Assembly (NCBI RefSeq): GCF_024198255.1
Contig: NZ_JAJVKW010000025.1
Coordinates: forward strand, 1-64,000
Reading direction: 5' to 3'
Length of the DNA: 64,000 nt
Source: Myxococcus guangdongensis
GTDB lineage: Bacteria > Myxococcota > Myxococcia > Myxococcales > Myxococcaceae
Below the pieces are notes generated by a model. That model did not search any database. It was not told the DNA's origin and saw only the letters and a list, made by a program, of their open reading frames with translations. Below, piece after piece: positions 1-11,651 of this stretch. Positions within the stretch are counted from its first letter, which is position 1. Every line of letters begins with the position of its first letter. Position numbers and translations under genes: made by a program.

Positions 1-274
1 CCTACGGCTTTTCATGGAGGAGGTTCTCTCGGAAGTGCGAACGCTCGACATCCACCGAGAGGACTCCTTCCGTAGATTGGTCCCGCTACTCCCATCGGGT
101 CCGTAAAGGGATCGCCGATGACGAACCCTGGTTCAGGTCGCCGGTAGTCATCCGCCGACGTTGTCGTCATGGCGACATGAAGCAAAGAGCGCCGCGCCGT
201 TGAATCGAAGGAGGGATTGAGCCATGACGAGTTGAATCCTGTCTCTTCTCCGACGTTCTTCGAGAACTCTCCGC

Positions 275-1825
275 ATGCCCCCCTCCACAAAACTCCTGCT
301 CCTGCCGCTCCTCTCGATGTTCGCCTGCGCTCCGACGGAGGGACCGCCGGACGGTGAAGCCCAGACGGGTGAGGCGGCCCAGGCGGCCGTGACGCCGCTG
401 CGCTCGAAGGCGCTCGGGCGCATGCGGAACGCGGCGAAGTACTTCCACGACAACGTCGCGCGGCGAGGCGGCTACGCGTGGCACCACAACGCCAGCAACC
501 TGAGCGAGCGCTGGGGGGACATCCAGCTCGACGAAGAGCAGATCATGATTCAGTCCCCGGGCACGTCGGACGTCGCCATCGCCTTCGTCGAGGCGGCGCT
601 CGCCGACCCCGCCACGCCCGCGCTCAAGACCTACGCCCTGGACACGGCGATGGCGCTGCGCCACGGACAGGTGAAGTCGGGAGGCTGGCGCCTCTATGCG
701 GACTTCAAGCCGACGCCGACGCTGCGGGCCTGTTACCTCAACACCACCGCCAGCTGTGGCTGCGGCGGCTGCACCACCACCGCCTACGATGACCAGGTCA
801 CCCAGAACGCGCTCATCGCGATGATGCGCGTGGACCAGCTCCTCGGGTTCGCGAACGCGGACATCTCCAGCGCCTCGGCGTACGCCCGCGCGCGGATGGA
901 GACCTCGCAGTACCCCACGCACGGCGGCTTCCCGCAGGGGTTCTCCGCCCCCGTCGCCGCCCGGCCCGCGCTGGTGGCCAGCTACCCTCCGTCCATCGGG
1001 ACCTCGTGCGGTCTGGCCCAGTGTCACGCGAACGCGTACACCACCGAGTACTGGGATGACCCGACGCTGAACGACAACCTGGCGACGGCCTTCGTCGAGA
1101 TGCTGTACTGGGCCCAGGAGCTCTACCCCGCTCGGGCCGCGACGTATCAATCCATGCGCGCCGCCTTCGGCGACTTCCTGCGCCGCGCGCAGATGCCCCA
1201 GCCCCAGCCCGCCTGGGCGCAGCAGTACGACGGCCAGATGCAGCCCCGCTGGGCGCGCAGCTGGGAGGCTCCCGCCATCGCCGGACAGGAGAGCCAGGAC
1301 GTCATGTGGGCCCTGCTCCGCCTCTACCAGTTGGACCCGAGCGTCTCCGCGAACCGCGACGCCGTCGCCACCGCCCTCGCCTATCTGGAGACAGTCGACT
1401 TCGCGAACGACACGCTCATCCACCGCTACATCGAGCTCGACGACACGGCCCCGTCGAACATCGGCTTCTACACGGTGAAGGCCGGCGGCTACCCGGTCCG
1501 CTTCTCCTCCGCGCCGCCCACCTACCAGAACTACGCCTGGGAGGTCCCCTCGCAGCTCGCCGCCCTCCGCGCCGAGTACGTCCGGCTGGCGAGTGACACC
1601 ACCGCGATGAAGCGCTCCTGCCAGCAGCTGCGTTACGACACGGCGCAGGCCGTCGACGCCGCGGTCAACAACGAGAAGTGGCTCACGACCTACAGCCCGG
1701 GCGGACCTCGCAGCGGCGCCACGCCCGGCGACTACCTCGACACGAGCACCTTCGTGCGGAACCTGCGCACCCTCGCGGAGTTCGTCACGCGCACCACCAC
1801 CGACTGCACCGCGTGGAATTACTGA
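275..1825 (+). CDS. Exported lipoprotein of unknown function, mostly helical
   Basis: The 516-residue product begins with a hydrophobic leader ending in Met-Phe-Ala-Cys at residue 18, so it is probably exported and lipidated. The mature part is rich in Trp, Tyr and Ala-Leu helical stretches, with GYAWHH near residue 65 and a Cys-rich patch (CGCGGC) near residue 161. This pattern recalls the all-helical toroid folds of polysaccharide lyases and glycosidases, but I see no family-defining catalytic motif, so the function is unknown. No strong ribosome binding site precedes the ATG; it was chosen because the signal peptide starts there. It is followed after 89 bases by another exported protein on the same strand. 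Bases 1-274 hold no gene I can support. Confidence 0.75.
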   Translation: MPPSTKLLLLPLLSMFACAPTEGPPDGEAQTGEAAQAAVTPLRSKALGRMRNAAKYFHDNVARRGGYAWHHNASNLSERWGDIQLDEEQIMIQSPGTSDVAIAFVEAALADPATPALKTYALDTAMALRHGQVKSGGWRLYADFKPTPTLRACYLNTTASCGCGGCTTTAYDDQVTQNALIAMMRVDQLLGFANADISSASAYARARMETSQYPTHGGFPQGFSAPVAARPALVASYPPSIGTSCGLAQCHANAYTTEYWDDPTLNDNLATAFVEMLYWAQELYPARAATYQSMRAAFGDFLRRAQMPQPQPAWAQQYDGQMQPRWARSWEAPAIAGQESQDVMWALLRLYQLDPSVSANRDAVATALAYLETVDFANDTLIHRYIELDDTAPSNIGFYTVKAGGYPVRFSSAPPTYQNYAWEVPSQLAALRAEYVRLASDTTAMKRSCQQLRYDTAQAVDAAVNNEKWLTTYSPGGPRSGATPGDYLDTSTFVRNLRTLAEFVTRTTTDCTAWNY

Positions 1826-1914
1826 TGCATCCCTGATACCACGCTGGGGCCTCGGATTCTGGGCCCTGCCGGAATATTTCCGGCCCCGGAAACTTCACTG
1901 GACGCCGTCCATCC

Positions 1915-3492
1915 ATGAGCACCCTCCAGGGCCGGTCCCCTCCAATGCGCGCTTTCTCATCGATGCCGTCGTGGCAAAGTGTCCTGCCGTGCCTGCTGTT
2001 CGTCCTGCCGACACCAGGAGCCTGGGCTGCACAGCGCAAACCGGGCGAAGTGGTCATCGAGCGCGGCAGCGTCGAACTCGAGCCGGGCAAGCGCATCGCG
2101 TACGAGATGGGCTCGCTCTACGTCCCGGAGAACCGAAAGAAGCCGGACAGCCGGCTCATCGAAGTGGGGTTCGCCCGCATCAAGGCGGCCAAACCCACGG
2201 GGGCTCCACCCGTGTTCTGGCTGCCGGGAGGACCGGGCCTGAGCGTGCTCGGCTCGCTCACCGACAACGACCCGGCCACCCGGGGGAAGGCACGCCTGTG
2301 GGCGAACTTCAGTGAGCGGAGCGCCGACGTGGTGGTCCTCGAACAGCGCGGCTACACCCGGCGTGGGGAGATGCTCGAGTCGACGAGCGACGCACTTCCC
2401 CTGGAGCAGCCAGGGTCCATCCACGCGGAGGCCCAGGCCATGCGCGCGTTGGCGAAGCGGGCCGTCGCCGAGCACTCCGGCAAGGACCTGTCTGGGTACA
2501 ACGTCGGTGAGCTCGCCGCGGACGTGGACGCCCTGCGGCGCGCGCTCGGCTACAAGAAGATCAGCCTGTTCGGCGGCAGCTTCGGCTCTCAGTGGAGTCT
2601 CGCGGTGATTCGGCTGCACCCGGACATCGTCGCGCGCGCCGTGTTGTCCGGCGTGGAGCCCTTGAACAACGCCTTCGACATGCCCTCGCACGCCTTCGCC
2701 GCGCTCCAGCGAATCGCCTACGACGCGGACCAGGATGCCGGGCTCGCGCCGTACCGCCCCGCGGGCGGGCTGATGGAGGCGGTGCGCACGCTGCGCAAAC
2801 GCTTCGCCCAGGAGCCGGTGCGCGTGGAGGTGCGCGACGCGGCGGGGAAGTCCCAGACGGTGGTGCTGGGACTCGAGGACCTGCAGCTCGCGCTGCTCTC
2901 CCATACGACGGAGGGCGAGCAATGGCCGGCCTTCATCCTCTCGCTGTACCACGGGCACTACGAGGCGTGGGCACGCGAGGTCATCGAGCAGCGCGCCGCG
3001 AGCAAGAACAAGCTCATCGGCCCGCTCATCGACAGCAGCCTGCGCACCACCGCCGAGCGTGAGCACCAGCTGCGCACCGACCCCGCCGTCGAGTTCCTGG
3101 GTGCGTGGAACTTCGAGGCGAACTTCGCCTCGGCGGACGACTGGCCCACCCAGGACATCGGCGACGAGGTGCGAAAGCCCATCGCGAGCCCCGTTCCCGT
3201 CCTGTTCGTGCACGGCGACTGGGACACCTCGACGCCCATCGAGAACACGCTGGGCCTCCTGCCGTACTTCCCCAACGGCCACGCCATCCTCACCCACCGA
3301 GGCGGCCACGACGGCGCCTTCTACCTCCTGCGGAGCGAGGAGGCCGCGAGCCAGGCCGTGTATGAGTTCCTCAAGACGGGGAAGATGACGGGCCTTCCGC
3401 ACCACGTGACGCTGCCGCTGCCCAAGTTCCCGCTGCCCGCGTTCCCGCCTCCCGCGGGCGCGAAAGCGGGCACGGCGACCCAACGCCCCTGA
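1915..3492 (+). CDS. Exported alpha/beta hydrolase, TAP/proline iminopeptidase-like
   Basis: The 525-residue protein has an N-terminal export signal ending near Ala-Trp-Ala-Ala, then an alpha/beta hydrolase fold. Visible motifs are the oxyanion region WLPGGPG (about residue 102), the nucleophile elbow GGSFGSQ (about residue 221), the acid in HGDWDTSTP (about residue 434) and the histidine in RGGHDG (about residue 464). GGPG plus a C-terminal TP motif is typical of tripeptidyl aminopeptidase-like and proline iminopeptidase-like hydrolases, which release N-terminal residues or short peptides. In-frame ATGs at 1945 and 1963 could also start it and leave a cleaner signal peptide; none has a strong Shine-Dalgarno. 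The Pro/Ala-rich tail after residue 490 looks like a disordered extension. Peptidase versus esterase activity cannot be told from sequence. Confidence 0.85.
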   Translation: MSTLQGRSPPMRAFSSMPSWQSVLPCLLFVLPTPGAWAAQRKPGEVVIERGSVELEPGKRIAYEMGSLYVPENRKKPDSRLIEVGFARIKAAKPTGAPPVFWLPGGPGLSVLGSLTDNDPATRGKARLWANFSERSADVVVLEQRGYTRRGEMLESTSDALPLEQPGSIHAEAQAMRALAKRAVAEHSGKDLSGYNVGELAADVDALRRALGYKKISLFGGSFGSQWSLAVIRLHPDIVARAVLSGVEPLNNAFDMPSHAFAALQRIAYDADQDAGLAPYRPAGGLMEAVRTLRKRFAQEPVRVEVRDAAGKSQTVVLGLEDLQLALLSHTTEGEQWPAFILSLYHGHYEAWAREVIEQRAASKNKLIGPLIDSSLRTTAEREHQLRTDPAVEFLGAWNFEANFASADDWPTQDIGDEVRKPIASPVPVLFVHGDWDTSTPIENTLGLLPYFPNGHAILTHRGGHDGAFYLLRSEEAASQAVYEFLKTGKMTGLPHHVTLPLPKFPLPAFPPPAGAKAGTATQRP

Positions 3493-3505
3493 GTAGAATG
3501 GGTTG

Positions 3506-4687
3506 ATGCCGTCCGCCCTCCCCCCGGCCCTCGCGTCGCGAGCCCGGCGCAACTCGCAGAACCCCCAGCTCACCCGCGAGCGGCTGGAGCGATTCGAAGC
3601 GGGGCTTCCCCAACCCCTGCCCTCGGACTTCCGTGACGTGCTGGTCGCGTACAACGGCCTCTTCCTGGACCCTTGCGCGACGGGGCTCCGGGACGCGCTC
3701 GGGGACGAGGTGCACATCGACGAGCTGCTCGGGCTGCATGACCACGACTGGACTCCGCTCCGGCTCGGGGGCACGGACATCCCCATGGACATCCTGGTCT
3801 TCACGCAGCAGCGCGGCAGCGTCAACCGCTTCGGCCTGCAGGTCGACGACCGGCCCGACTCACCTCGGGGAACCGTCTGGTTCTTCGACATCAACGCGGA
3901 GACCGAGACCTCGGACCTCTACGTGCCGAGCGTCTGCGCGGCGTCCTTCGGTGAGTTCCTCGCCCGGCTCGTGCCCCTGCCCGAGGAGCCGCGCTTCTTC
4001 ACCCCGCCCCTTAAGGAGTCGCTCCCTGCCGAATCGCTGGAGAAACTTCCAGCGGACGCCCCCACGCCACAAAGGCCCCTCGTGCTGGCCGGACATGGGC
4101 ACGCCGTGGAGGCCGCGCGGCTGGACATCCGCGTCACCACGCTGCTCCGCGACGAGGGCACTCCCAGCTACCGCTATCAGCCGGACCGGGCCACTGCGCG
4201 GTACGACCTGGAGCTTCGCGTCGACTCGACCTCCGACGAAGACGGACAGCCGGCGCCGTACGCCGCTGCGATGCCGGTCACCGAGGCGAACCAGGGGCGA
4301 CACCCGACGCTCGCGGAGTGGCCCGGGCTCGTCGTGGGACAGGAGGAGCCCTGGGATGCGTGGTTCGGCACGGACGCCCCCTCGCTGGGAGGCAACCGGC
4401 TGACGGTGCTGGAGCGCTCCGGCGCGGACCTGACGGTGCGCTGGGAGGCGCGCTATTCACAGGGGGGCCATGACCTCCCCTTCCTCTTCGAGGGACAGGT
4501 CCGCATCGAGGGAATCCGCTTCGACGTGGCGTCCCCCGAGGACATCGACCGCGTGCTGGCCTCCGCGTTCGGAGGCAGGCACCGGGCCGACGAATGGACC
4601 CGCATCGTCGGCGAACAGAGGGACCGGGGCCCACGCGCCCCCGAGGAAGGCCGCTACGTCTTCCCCGTCAGGCTCATCCCTCGCTGA
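3506..4687 (+). CDS. SUKH (SMI1/KNR4)-domain protein with extra C-terminal domain
   Basis: Residues about 20-150 match the SMI1/KNR4 (SUKH) pattern: an acidic start, PLPSDFRDVLVAYNG, then a central stretch ending in VWFFDIN and SFGEFLARLVP. SUKH proteins are cytosolic and often act as immunity proteins against secreted or contact-dependent toxins, or as general scaffolds. The remaining 200 residues form a second domain I do not recognise, with many beta-type segments. ATG at 3506 directly follows an in-frame TTG at 3503; the ATG is preferred. It starts 14 bases after the upstream hydrolase gene and its 3' end overlaps the convergent reductase gene by 14 bases. No toxin gene is visible nearby, so an immunity role is only a family-level possibility. 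Confidence 0.75.
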   Translation: MPSALPPALASRARRNSQNPQLTRERLERFEAGLPQPLPSDFRDVLVAYNGLFLDPCATGLRDALGDEVHIDELLGLHDHDWTPLRLGGTDIPMDILVFTQQRGSVNRFGLQVDDRPDSPRGTVWFFDINAETETSDLYVPSVCAASFGEFLARLVPLPEEPRFFTPPLKESLPAESLEKLPADAPTPQRPLVLAGHGHAVEAARLDIRVTTLLRDEGTPSYRYQPDRATARYDLELRVDSTSDEDGQPAPYAAAMPVTEANQGRHPTLAEWPGLVVGQEEPWDAWFGTDAPSLGGNRLTVLERSGADLTVRWEARYSQGGHDLPFLFEGQVRIEGIRFDVASPEDIDRVLASAFGGRHRADEWTRIVGEQRDRGPRAPEEGRYVFPVRLIPR

Positions 4688-5711
4688 CGCGCACCACGAG
4701 CTTGCCGACGTTCTTCCCCTGGAGCATCCCGATGAACGCCCCAGGTGCGTTCTCCAGTCCGTCGACCGTGTCCTCGAGCAGCTTCACGCGGCCCTCGGCC
4801 ACCCACGCCTCCATGTCCCGGCGGAAGGCGTCGTAACGCGGGCCGTAGTGGTCGAGGATGATGAGGCCCTGCGCGCGGATGCGCTTCGTCTGGAAGACGG
4901 ACATCACCATCGGCAACAGGTTCGGACCGGGCGGCGGCGCCTCCTCGTTGTAGCTCGCGATGGTCCCGCACAGCGGCACGCGCGCGTGGTGGTTGAGCAG
5001 CGGCACCACCGCCTCGAACACCGCACCGCCCACGTTCTCGAAGTAGACGTCGATGCCACGCGGGCAGGCGGCGGCCAGACGCTCGGCCAGCTTCGGCTCG
5101 CGCCGGTCCAGGCACACGTCGAACCCCAGCTGCTCCACGGCGTAGCGGCACTTGTCCGCGCCGCCCGCGATGCCCACCACCCGCGCGCCCTTCAACTTCG
5201 CGACCTGCCCCACCACCGCGCCCACCGCCCCCGTCGCCGCGGCCACCACCACCGTCTCCCCCGCCTTGGGCTCGCCGATGTCGAGCAGCCCCACGTGCGC
5301 GGTGAACCCGGGCATGCCGAGCACCCCGAGCGCCAGCGACGGCTGCTTCATCGCTCCCAGCGCCACCAGGTCCTGCCCATCCGACAGCGCATGGCCCTGC
5401 CAGCCCGCGTTGCCGAGCACCAGCTCGCCGACACGGAACCTGGGATTGCGCGAGGCGACGACGCGATTGACGGTGCCGCCCACCATCGGCGCGCCCACCG
5501 CGACCGAGGCATCGGCATACGCCGGAGGGATTTCATTCATCATCGGGCGCATGTACGGGTCGAGCGACAGGTACAGGGTGCGCAGCAACACCTGTCCTTC
5601 GCCCGGCGTGGGGACGGCCGTCTCCTCGATGCGGAAGTGGCTGGGCGTCGGAAGCCCACGCGGACGCGCGGCGAGGACGACTCGACGGTTGCGGACATCG
5701 CTCTGACTCAT
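4674..5711 (-). CDS. CurA-like NADP-dependent medium-chain reductase
   Basis: The 345-residue protein is a zinc-independent medium-chain reductase of the curcumin reductase/leukotriene B4 dehydrogenase group, which reduces C=C bonds of enones and other electrophiles with NADPH. It shows the family start (SHFRIEE, then LYLSLDPYMRPMMNE), a nucleotide-binding loop AATGAVGAVVGQVAKLKG near residue 160, and the VYFENVGG segment. Length is exactly that usual for the family. The ATG at 5711 was chosen because homology to the family begins just after it; a longer open frame upstream lacks family features. It lies downstream of a TetR gene on the same strand, 97 bases away, so the regulator probably controls it. 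Confidence 0.9.
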   Translation of the reverse strand: MSQSDVRNRRVVLAARPRGLPTPSHFRIEETAVPTPGEGQVLLRTLYLSLDPYMRPMMNEIPPAYADASVAVGAPMVGGTVNRVVASRNPRFRVGELVLGNAGWQGHALSDGQDLVALGAMKQPSLALGVLGMPGFTAHVGLLDIGEPKAGETVVVAAATGAVGAVVGQVAKLKGARVVGIAGGADKCRYAVEQLGFDVCLDRREPKLAERLAAACPRGIDVYFENVGGAVFEAVVPLLNHHARVPLCGTIASYNEEAPPPGPNLLPMVMSVFQTKRIRAQGLIILDHYGPRYDAFRRDMEAWVAEGRVKLLEDTVDGLENAPGAFIGMLQGKNVGKLVVRVSEG

Positions 5712-5808
5712 GGCTGCGGACTCCTGGGGTGTGGCGGGGAAGACTTCGACGCGCACGAGCCCACGCCGCGGCGAGCACCGCGCGGACCGGCCGACGAGGT
5801 GAAGAGAC

Positions 5809-6402
5809 CTAGGTGATGCCCAGCCGCCGCCGCGTGTCGGCCATCGCCGTGTCGAGCGGTGTCCGGTCGCGGGAGATCTTCGCGAGCAGCCCCGCGCCGA
5901 GCCACGTCTGGTACAGCGAGAGCGCCAGCGCCCGCGTGGGCTCCGGCGCCGACAGCGAGCCGTCCTCGCGCCCCGCGTCGAGACAGCGCTCCAGCCGGTC
6001 GATGACGCCCTTCGTGCCGCGCTCCAACGCCGCGCGCATGCTCTCGGACAAGTCACAGACCTCCGCGCCGAGCTTCACGACGAGGCAGCGGCTCGTGGCC
6101 GACGCGTCCGTCTGTGACACGAGCCAGTCCTGGAAGTACGCCATCAGCCGCTGCGCGGACGAACCCGGCGCCGCCAGCAGCGCCTCCATCCGCGACTGGT
6201 AGTCGGCGAAGTACGCGTCGAGCACCGCTTCGCCGAACGCCTCCTTGGAGCCGAAGTAGTAATAGAACGAACCCTTGGGCACCCTCGCCGCCGCCAGCAC
6301 CTCGGCCAACCCCACCGCGGTGAAGCCCTTGCTCACCAGCAACGGATGCGCCGCGTCCAGGATGTGCCGCCGGACGTCCTGTGAGGCCCCGCTCGCGCTC
6401 AT
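5809..6402 (-). CDS. TetR family regulator, AcuR/NemR-like
   Basis: The 197-residue product has a TetR helix-turn-helix at residues 8-55 (IL.AA..L...KGF, VGLAEVLAAARVPKGSFYYYFGSKEAF) followed by a variable ligand-binding domain. The GSFYYYF form and the overall length fit the AcuR/NemR/YxaF-type subgroup, whose members often control reductases that remove acrylate-like or quinone electrophiles. It precedes the CurA-like reductase on the same strand, and a 15-bp palindrome at 6424-6438 lies 22 bases upstream of its start codon. I infer autoregulation together with control of the reductase. No conserved sensor cysteine can be assigned with confidence, though Cys residues occur near residues 101 and 112. 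Confidence 0.9.
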   Translation of the reverse strand: MSASGASQDVRRHILDAAHPLLVSKGFTAVGLAEVLAAARVPKGSFYYYFGSKEAFGEAVLDAYFADYQSRMEALLAAPGSSAQRLMAYFQDWLVSQTDASATSRCLVVKLGAEVCDLSESMRAALERGTKGVIDRLERCLDAGREDGSLSAPEPTRALALSLYQTWLGAGLLAKISRDRTPLDTAMADTRRRLGIT

Positions 6403-6423
6403 GCGCCCATGGCTAACGGCCAG

Positions 6424-6438
6424 TAGACCGGTCGTCTA
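6424..6438. promoter_or_regulatory. NemR-like palindromic operator upstream of TetR/CurA genes
   Basis: TAGAC-N5-GTCTA (TAGACCGGTCGTCTA) is a perfect inverted repeat upstream of the TetR gene. The TAGAC...GTCTA arms resemble the box known for NemR-type regulators of enone and quinone reductases. The link to this TetR is inferred from position. Confidence 0.7.
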
Positions 6439-6499
6439 GTCGTTCTTTCGTAGGGCAGGCAGCCACGAGGAGAGGCGCCAAGGGCTTGCGCTGACCGGA

Positions 6500-6522
6500 T
6501 GACCGGATTACATATCCGGTCA
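6500..6522. promoter_or_regulatory. 23-bp TetR operator ending at the start codon of the next TetR gene
   Basis: Perfect inverted repeat TGACCGGAT-N5-ATCCGGTCA, directly abutting ATG 6523. A further half site (TGACCGGAT) lies at 6492-6500, overlapping the left arm by one base. The same 23-bp design recurs at 7172-7194 before the efflux operon. Confidence 0.75.
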
Positions 6523-7113
6523 ATGAGTTCTGACCCACGCACCGCCATCCTCAACGCCGCCGGAGAGGTCTTCGGCCGCTACGGCTTCAAGAAGGCCTCG
6601 GTGGAGGACATCGCCAAGCGCGCCGGGGTGGGCAAGGGCAGCATCTACCTGCACTTCGAGAACAAGGAGGCGCTCTTCGAGGCCTGCGCCCAGCAGGAGG
6701 TCGCCGCCAGCCTGTCCGAGCTCCGGGCGCGGCTGCGCGACGCGAAGACGCCCGTGGAGCAGCTGCGCGTCTACATCCGCTGCCGGATGGAGCAGAACAC
6801 CCGCTCCCCCACGGGCCAGCGCATCGAGATGGCCACCCTGCTCGAGCTCGGCGAGGCGGCCGCCCACATGATTCCCAAGATGATGGATGACGAGACCAGC
6901 GTCCTGGCGGCGCTCATCGAGAACGGTGTCATCCAGGGCGCGTTCCACTTGAACAACTCACGAGAGGTGGCCCGGGGCATGGTCGAGCTCATCACGTGCC
7001 TGGGCCCCTGGATGATGACCTCCGAGCCGGACGAGCAGTCCCAGAAGGCCCTCGACGCCTCCTTCGAGGTCTTCATCCGCGGCCTCACCGTCCCCCCGCT
7101 CCCCACCAGCTGA
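6523..7113 (+). CDS. TetR family regulator of RND efflux operon
   Basis: TetR family protein of 196 residues counted from ATG 6523, with the N-terminal DNA-binding helices clear (AILNAAGEVFGRYGFKKAS, then EDIAKRAGVGKGSIYLHFENKEALF). An upstream in-frame ATG at 6499 would add eight residues, but it lies inside a perfect palindrome, so 6523 is favoured; the operator then ends right at the start codon and the message may be nearly leaderless. The C-terminal domain has no match I recognise beyond the TetR type. It stands 132 bases ahead of a complete RND efflux operon on the same strand, and both are preceded by the same operator, so it very probably represses itself and the pump until a pump substrate binds. 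Confidence 0.9.
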   Translation: MSSDPRTAILNAAGEVFGRYGFKKASVEDIAKRAGVGKGSIYLHFENKEALFEACAQQEVAASLSELRARLRDAKTPVEQLRVYIRCRMEQNTRSPTGQRIEMATLLELGEAAAHMIPKMMDDETSVLAALIENGVIQGAFHLNNSREVARGMVELITCLGPWMMTSEPDEQSQKALDASFEVFIRGLTVPPLPTS

Positions 7114-7171
7114 AGCCCTCCCACAGCGCCCCCCTGCCCTCGGGCGGAGTGGGCTTTCGCACGTCCACGAC

Positions 7172-7194
7172 TGACCAGAAAACCAATCCAGTCA
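7172..7194. promoter_or_regulatory. Second copy of the TetR operator, before the efflux adaptor gene
   Basis: TGACCAGAA-N5-ATCCAGTCA has the same 23-bp length, spacing and arm pattern (TGACCRGA / TCCRGTCA) as the site at 6500-6522. It lies 51 bases upstream of the adaptor gene start. Direct sequence match; binding is inferred. Confidence 0.75.
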
Positions 7195-7245
7195 CTCAGT
7201 GCCGGATTCCAGGGCCTCCCAGGCCCCTCGACGAGGAAAGAAGCG

Positions 7246-8361
7246 ATGACGAAGACGACCTTGAAGGCAGCGGTGGTGGTGGCGGCGGTGGTGGCTGGAG
7301 CGGCGTGCGGTGGGGGCAAGGCCACGCCTCCGGCGGCCTCCGCGCAGGTGGTGCAGAAGCCCGTGGGCGTGCGCGCCGTGGCGCCCGCGCCGAAGCTGGA
7401 GGCGAGCGTCCTGCAGGCCACCGGCAACGTGCGCGCCCGACAGGAGGCGACGCTGAGCGCGGAGGGCACCGGCCCCCTGACCCGCATCGCGGTGGACGTG
7501 GGCGACCCGGTGAAGAAGGGCCAGGTGCTCGCGCAGCTCGACGCCACCAACGCGCGCCTCGCCGTCAATCAAGCGAAGGCCTCGCGGGCCGCGGCGGACG
7601 CGGCGATGGAGGGCGCGAAGACGGAGGTGGAGCGCGCGCGGACGCTGGCGCAGTCCGGCAGCCTGGCGAAGGCCTCGCTCGACAAGGCGGAGGTCGGCTA
7701 CCGACAGGCCCAGGCGCAGGCGGAGCAGACCGCCGCGGCGCTCGCCACCGCGCAGGAGGCGCTGCGCGACGCCACGCTCACCGCGCCGTTCGACGGCGTC
7801 ATCACCAGCCGCTCGCGCAACGAGGGCGACTACGTGACGCCGGGCACGGCCATCTTCGGGCTCGTCAACCCGCACGCGCTCGAGGTGCGCGCGCCGGTGC
7901 CCGAGGCCCTGGTGGACCGCGTGAAGGTGGGCACCCTGGTGAAGGGCGCGCTCAACCCGTCCGGCGCGCCGTTCGAGGCGAAGGTGCGCAGCCTGGGCGC
8001 CGTCATCGACCCGCAGACGCGCACCGTGGAGGTGCTCGCGGACGTGGTGCCCTCGAAGGGCGAGGGCCCCACGCTGCGCGCGGGCGCGCTGGTGGAGCTC
8101 GACTTCTCCGGCACGCTCGCCACCGACGAGGCGCCGGGACAGGCGGGGTTGTTCCTCCCCTCGCAGGCCGTCAACGCGCGCGGTCAGCAGGGCTTCGTCT
8201 GGGTGGTGCAGGACGGCAAGGCCCAGCGCCGCGACGTCAAGGTGGAGCGCGTGCTGCCCGGCTACGTGCGCGTGGTGCAGGGCCTGGGCATCCAGGAGCG
8301 CGTCGTCGCGGACGCGAGCCTGCCCCTGCAGAACGGCACCGCGCTCCAGGTCGTCCAGTAG
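7246..8361 (+). CDS. RND efflux periplasmic adaptor (membrane fusion protein)
   Basis: The 371-residue protein is the adaptor that bridges an inner-membrane RND pump and an outer-membrane channel. A lipoprotein-type leader ends at Cys 21. The barrel-sandwich halves are visible (VDVGDPVKKGQVLAQLDATN near residue 85 and LTAPFDGVITSRSRNEGDYV near residue 180), separated by a helical hairpin rich in Ala, Glu and Lys. Beta-barrel and membrane-proximal domains follow, with the typical VVPSKGEGPTLRAGALVEL segment. It heads an adaptor-pump-channel operon and lies 51 bases after a palindromic operator shared with the upstream TetR gene. Substrate cannot be predicted. Confidence 0.93.
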   Translation: MTKTTLKAAVVVAAVVAGAACGGGKATPPAASAQVVQKPVGVRAVAPAPKLEASVLQATGNVRARQEATLSAEGTGPLTRIAVDVGDPVKKGQVLAQLDATNARLAVNQAKASRAAADAAMEGAKTEVERARTLAQSGSLAKASLDKAEVGYRQAQAQAEQTAAALATAQEALRDATLTAPFDGVITSRSRNEGDYVTPGTAIFGLVNPHALEVRAPVPEALVDRVKVGTLVKGALNPSGAPFEAKVRSLGAVIDPQTRTVEVLADVVPSKGEGPTLRAGALVELDFSGTLATDEAPGQAGLFLPSQAVNARGQQGFVWVVQDGKAQRRDVKVERVLPGYVRVVQGLGIQERVVADASLPLQNGTALQVVQ

Positions 8362-8400
8362 CGCTCCTCTTCCCTCCCCTCTTCACCGCTCGCCACTGCC

Positions 8401-11514
<3,114 letters not shown>

Positions 11515-11540
11515 CCTGAGCCCCTCCGCGTCCGATTGAA

Positions 11541-11566
11541 GGCGGAGCCCCGCTCAGGGCTCCGCC
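11541..11566. terminator. Strong GC hairpin inside the RND operon
   Basis: A perfect 10-bp stem (GGCGGAGCCC / GGGCTCCGCC) with a 6-base loop lies 26 bases after the pump stop codon. There is no T-run, so it could be a Rho-independent-like pause, a partial terminator or an mRNA stabiliser rather than a full terminator. Confidence 0.5.
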
Positions 11567-11651
11567 CCTTGCACCTCTCACGTTCCATCCCTCGGCTTCC
11601 TTTCCGGCGCCGCGACGCCCGTCGTGCGCCCGCTTCACCCCAGGCTCCACC

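Noticed and set aside
12-290. Minus-strand frame of 92 codons at the left edge
   Set aside because: No family resemblance, no Shine-Dalgarno, and it overlaps the start of the lipoprotein gene.
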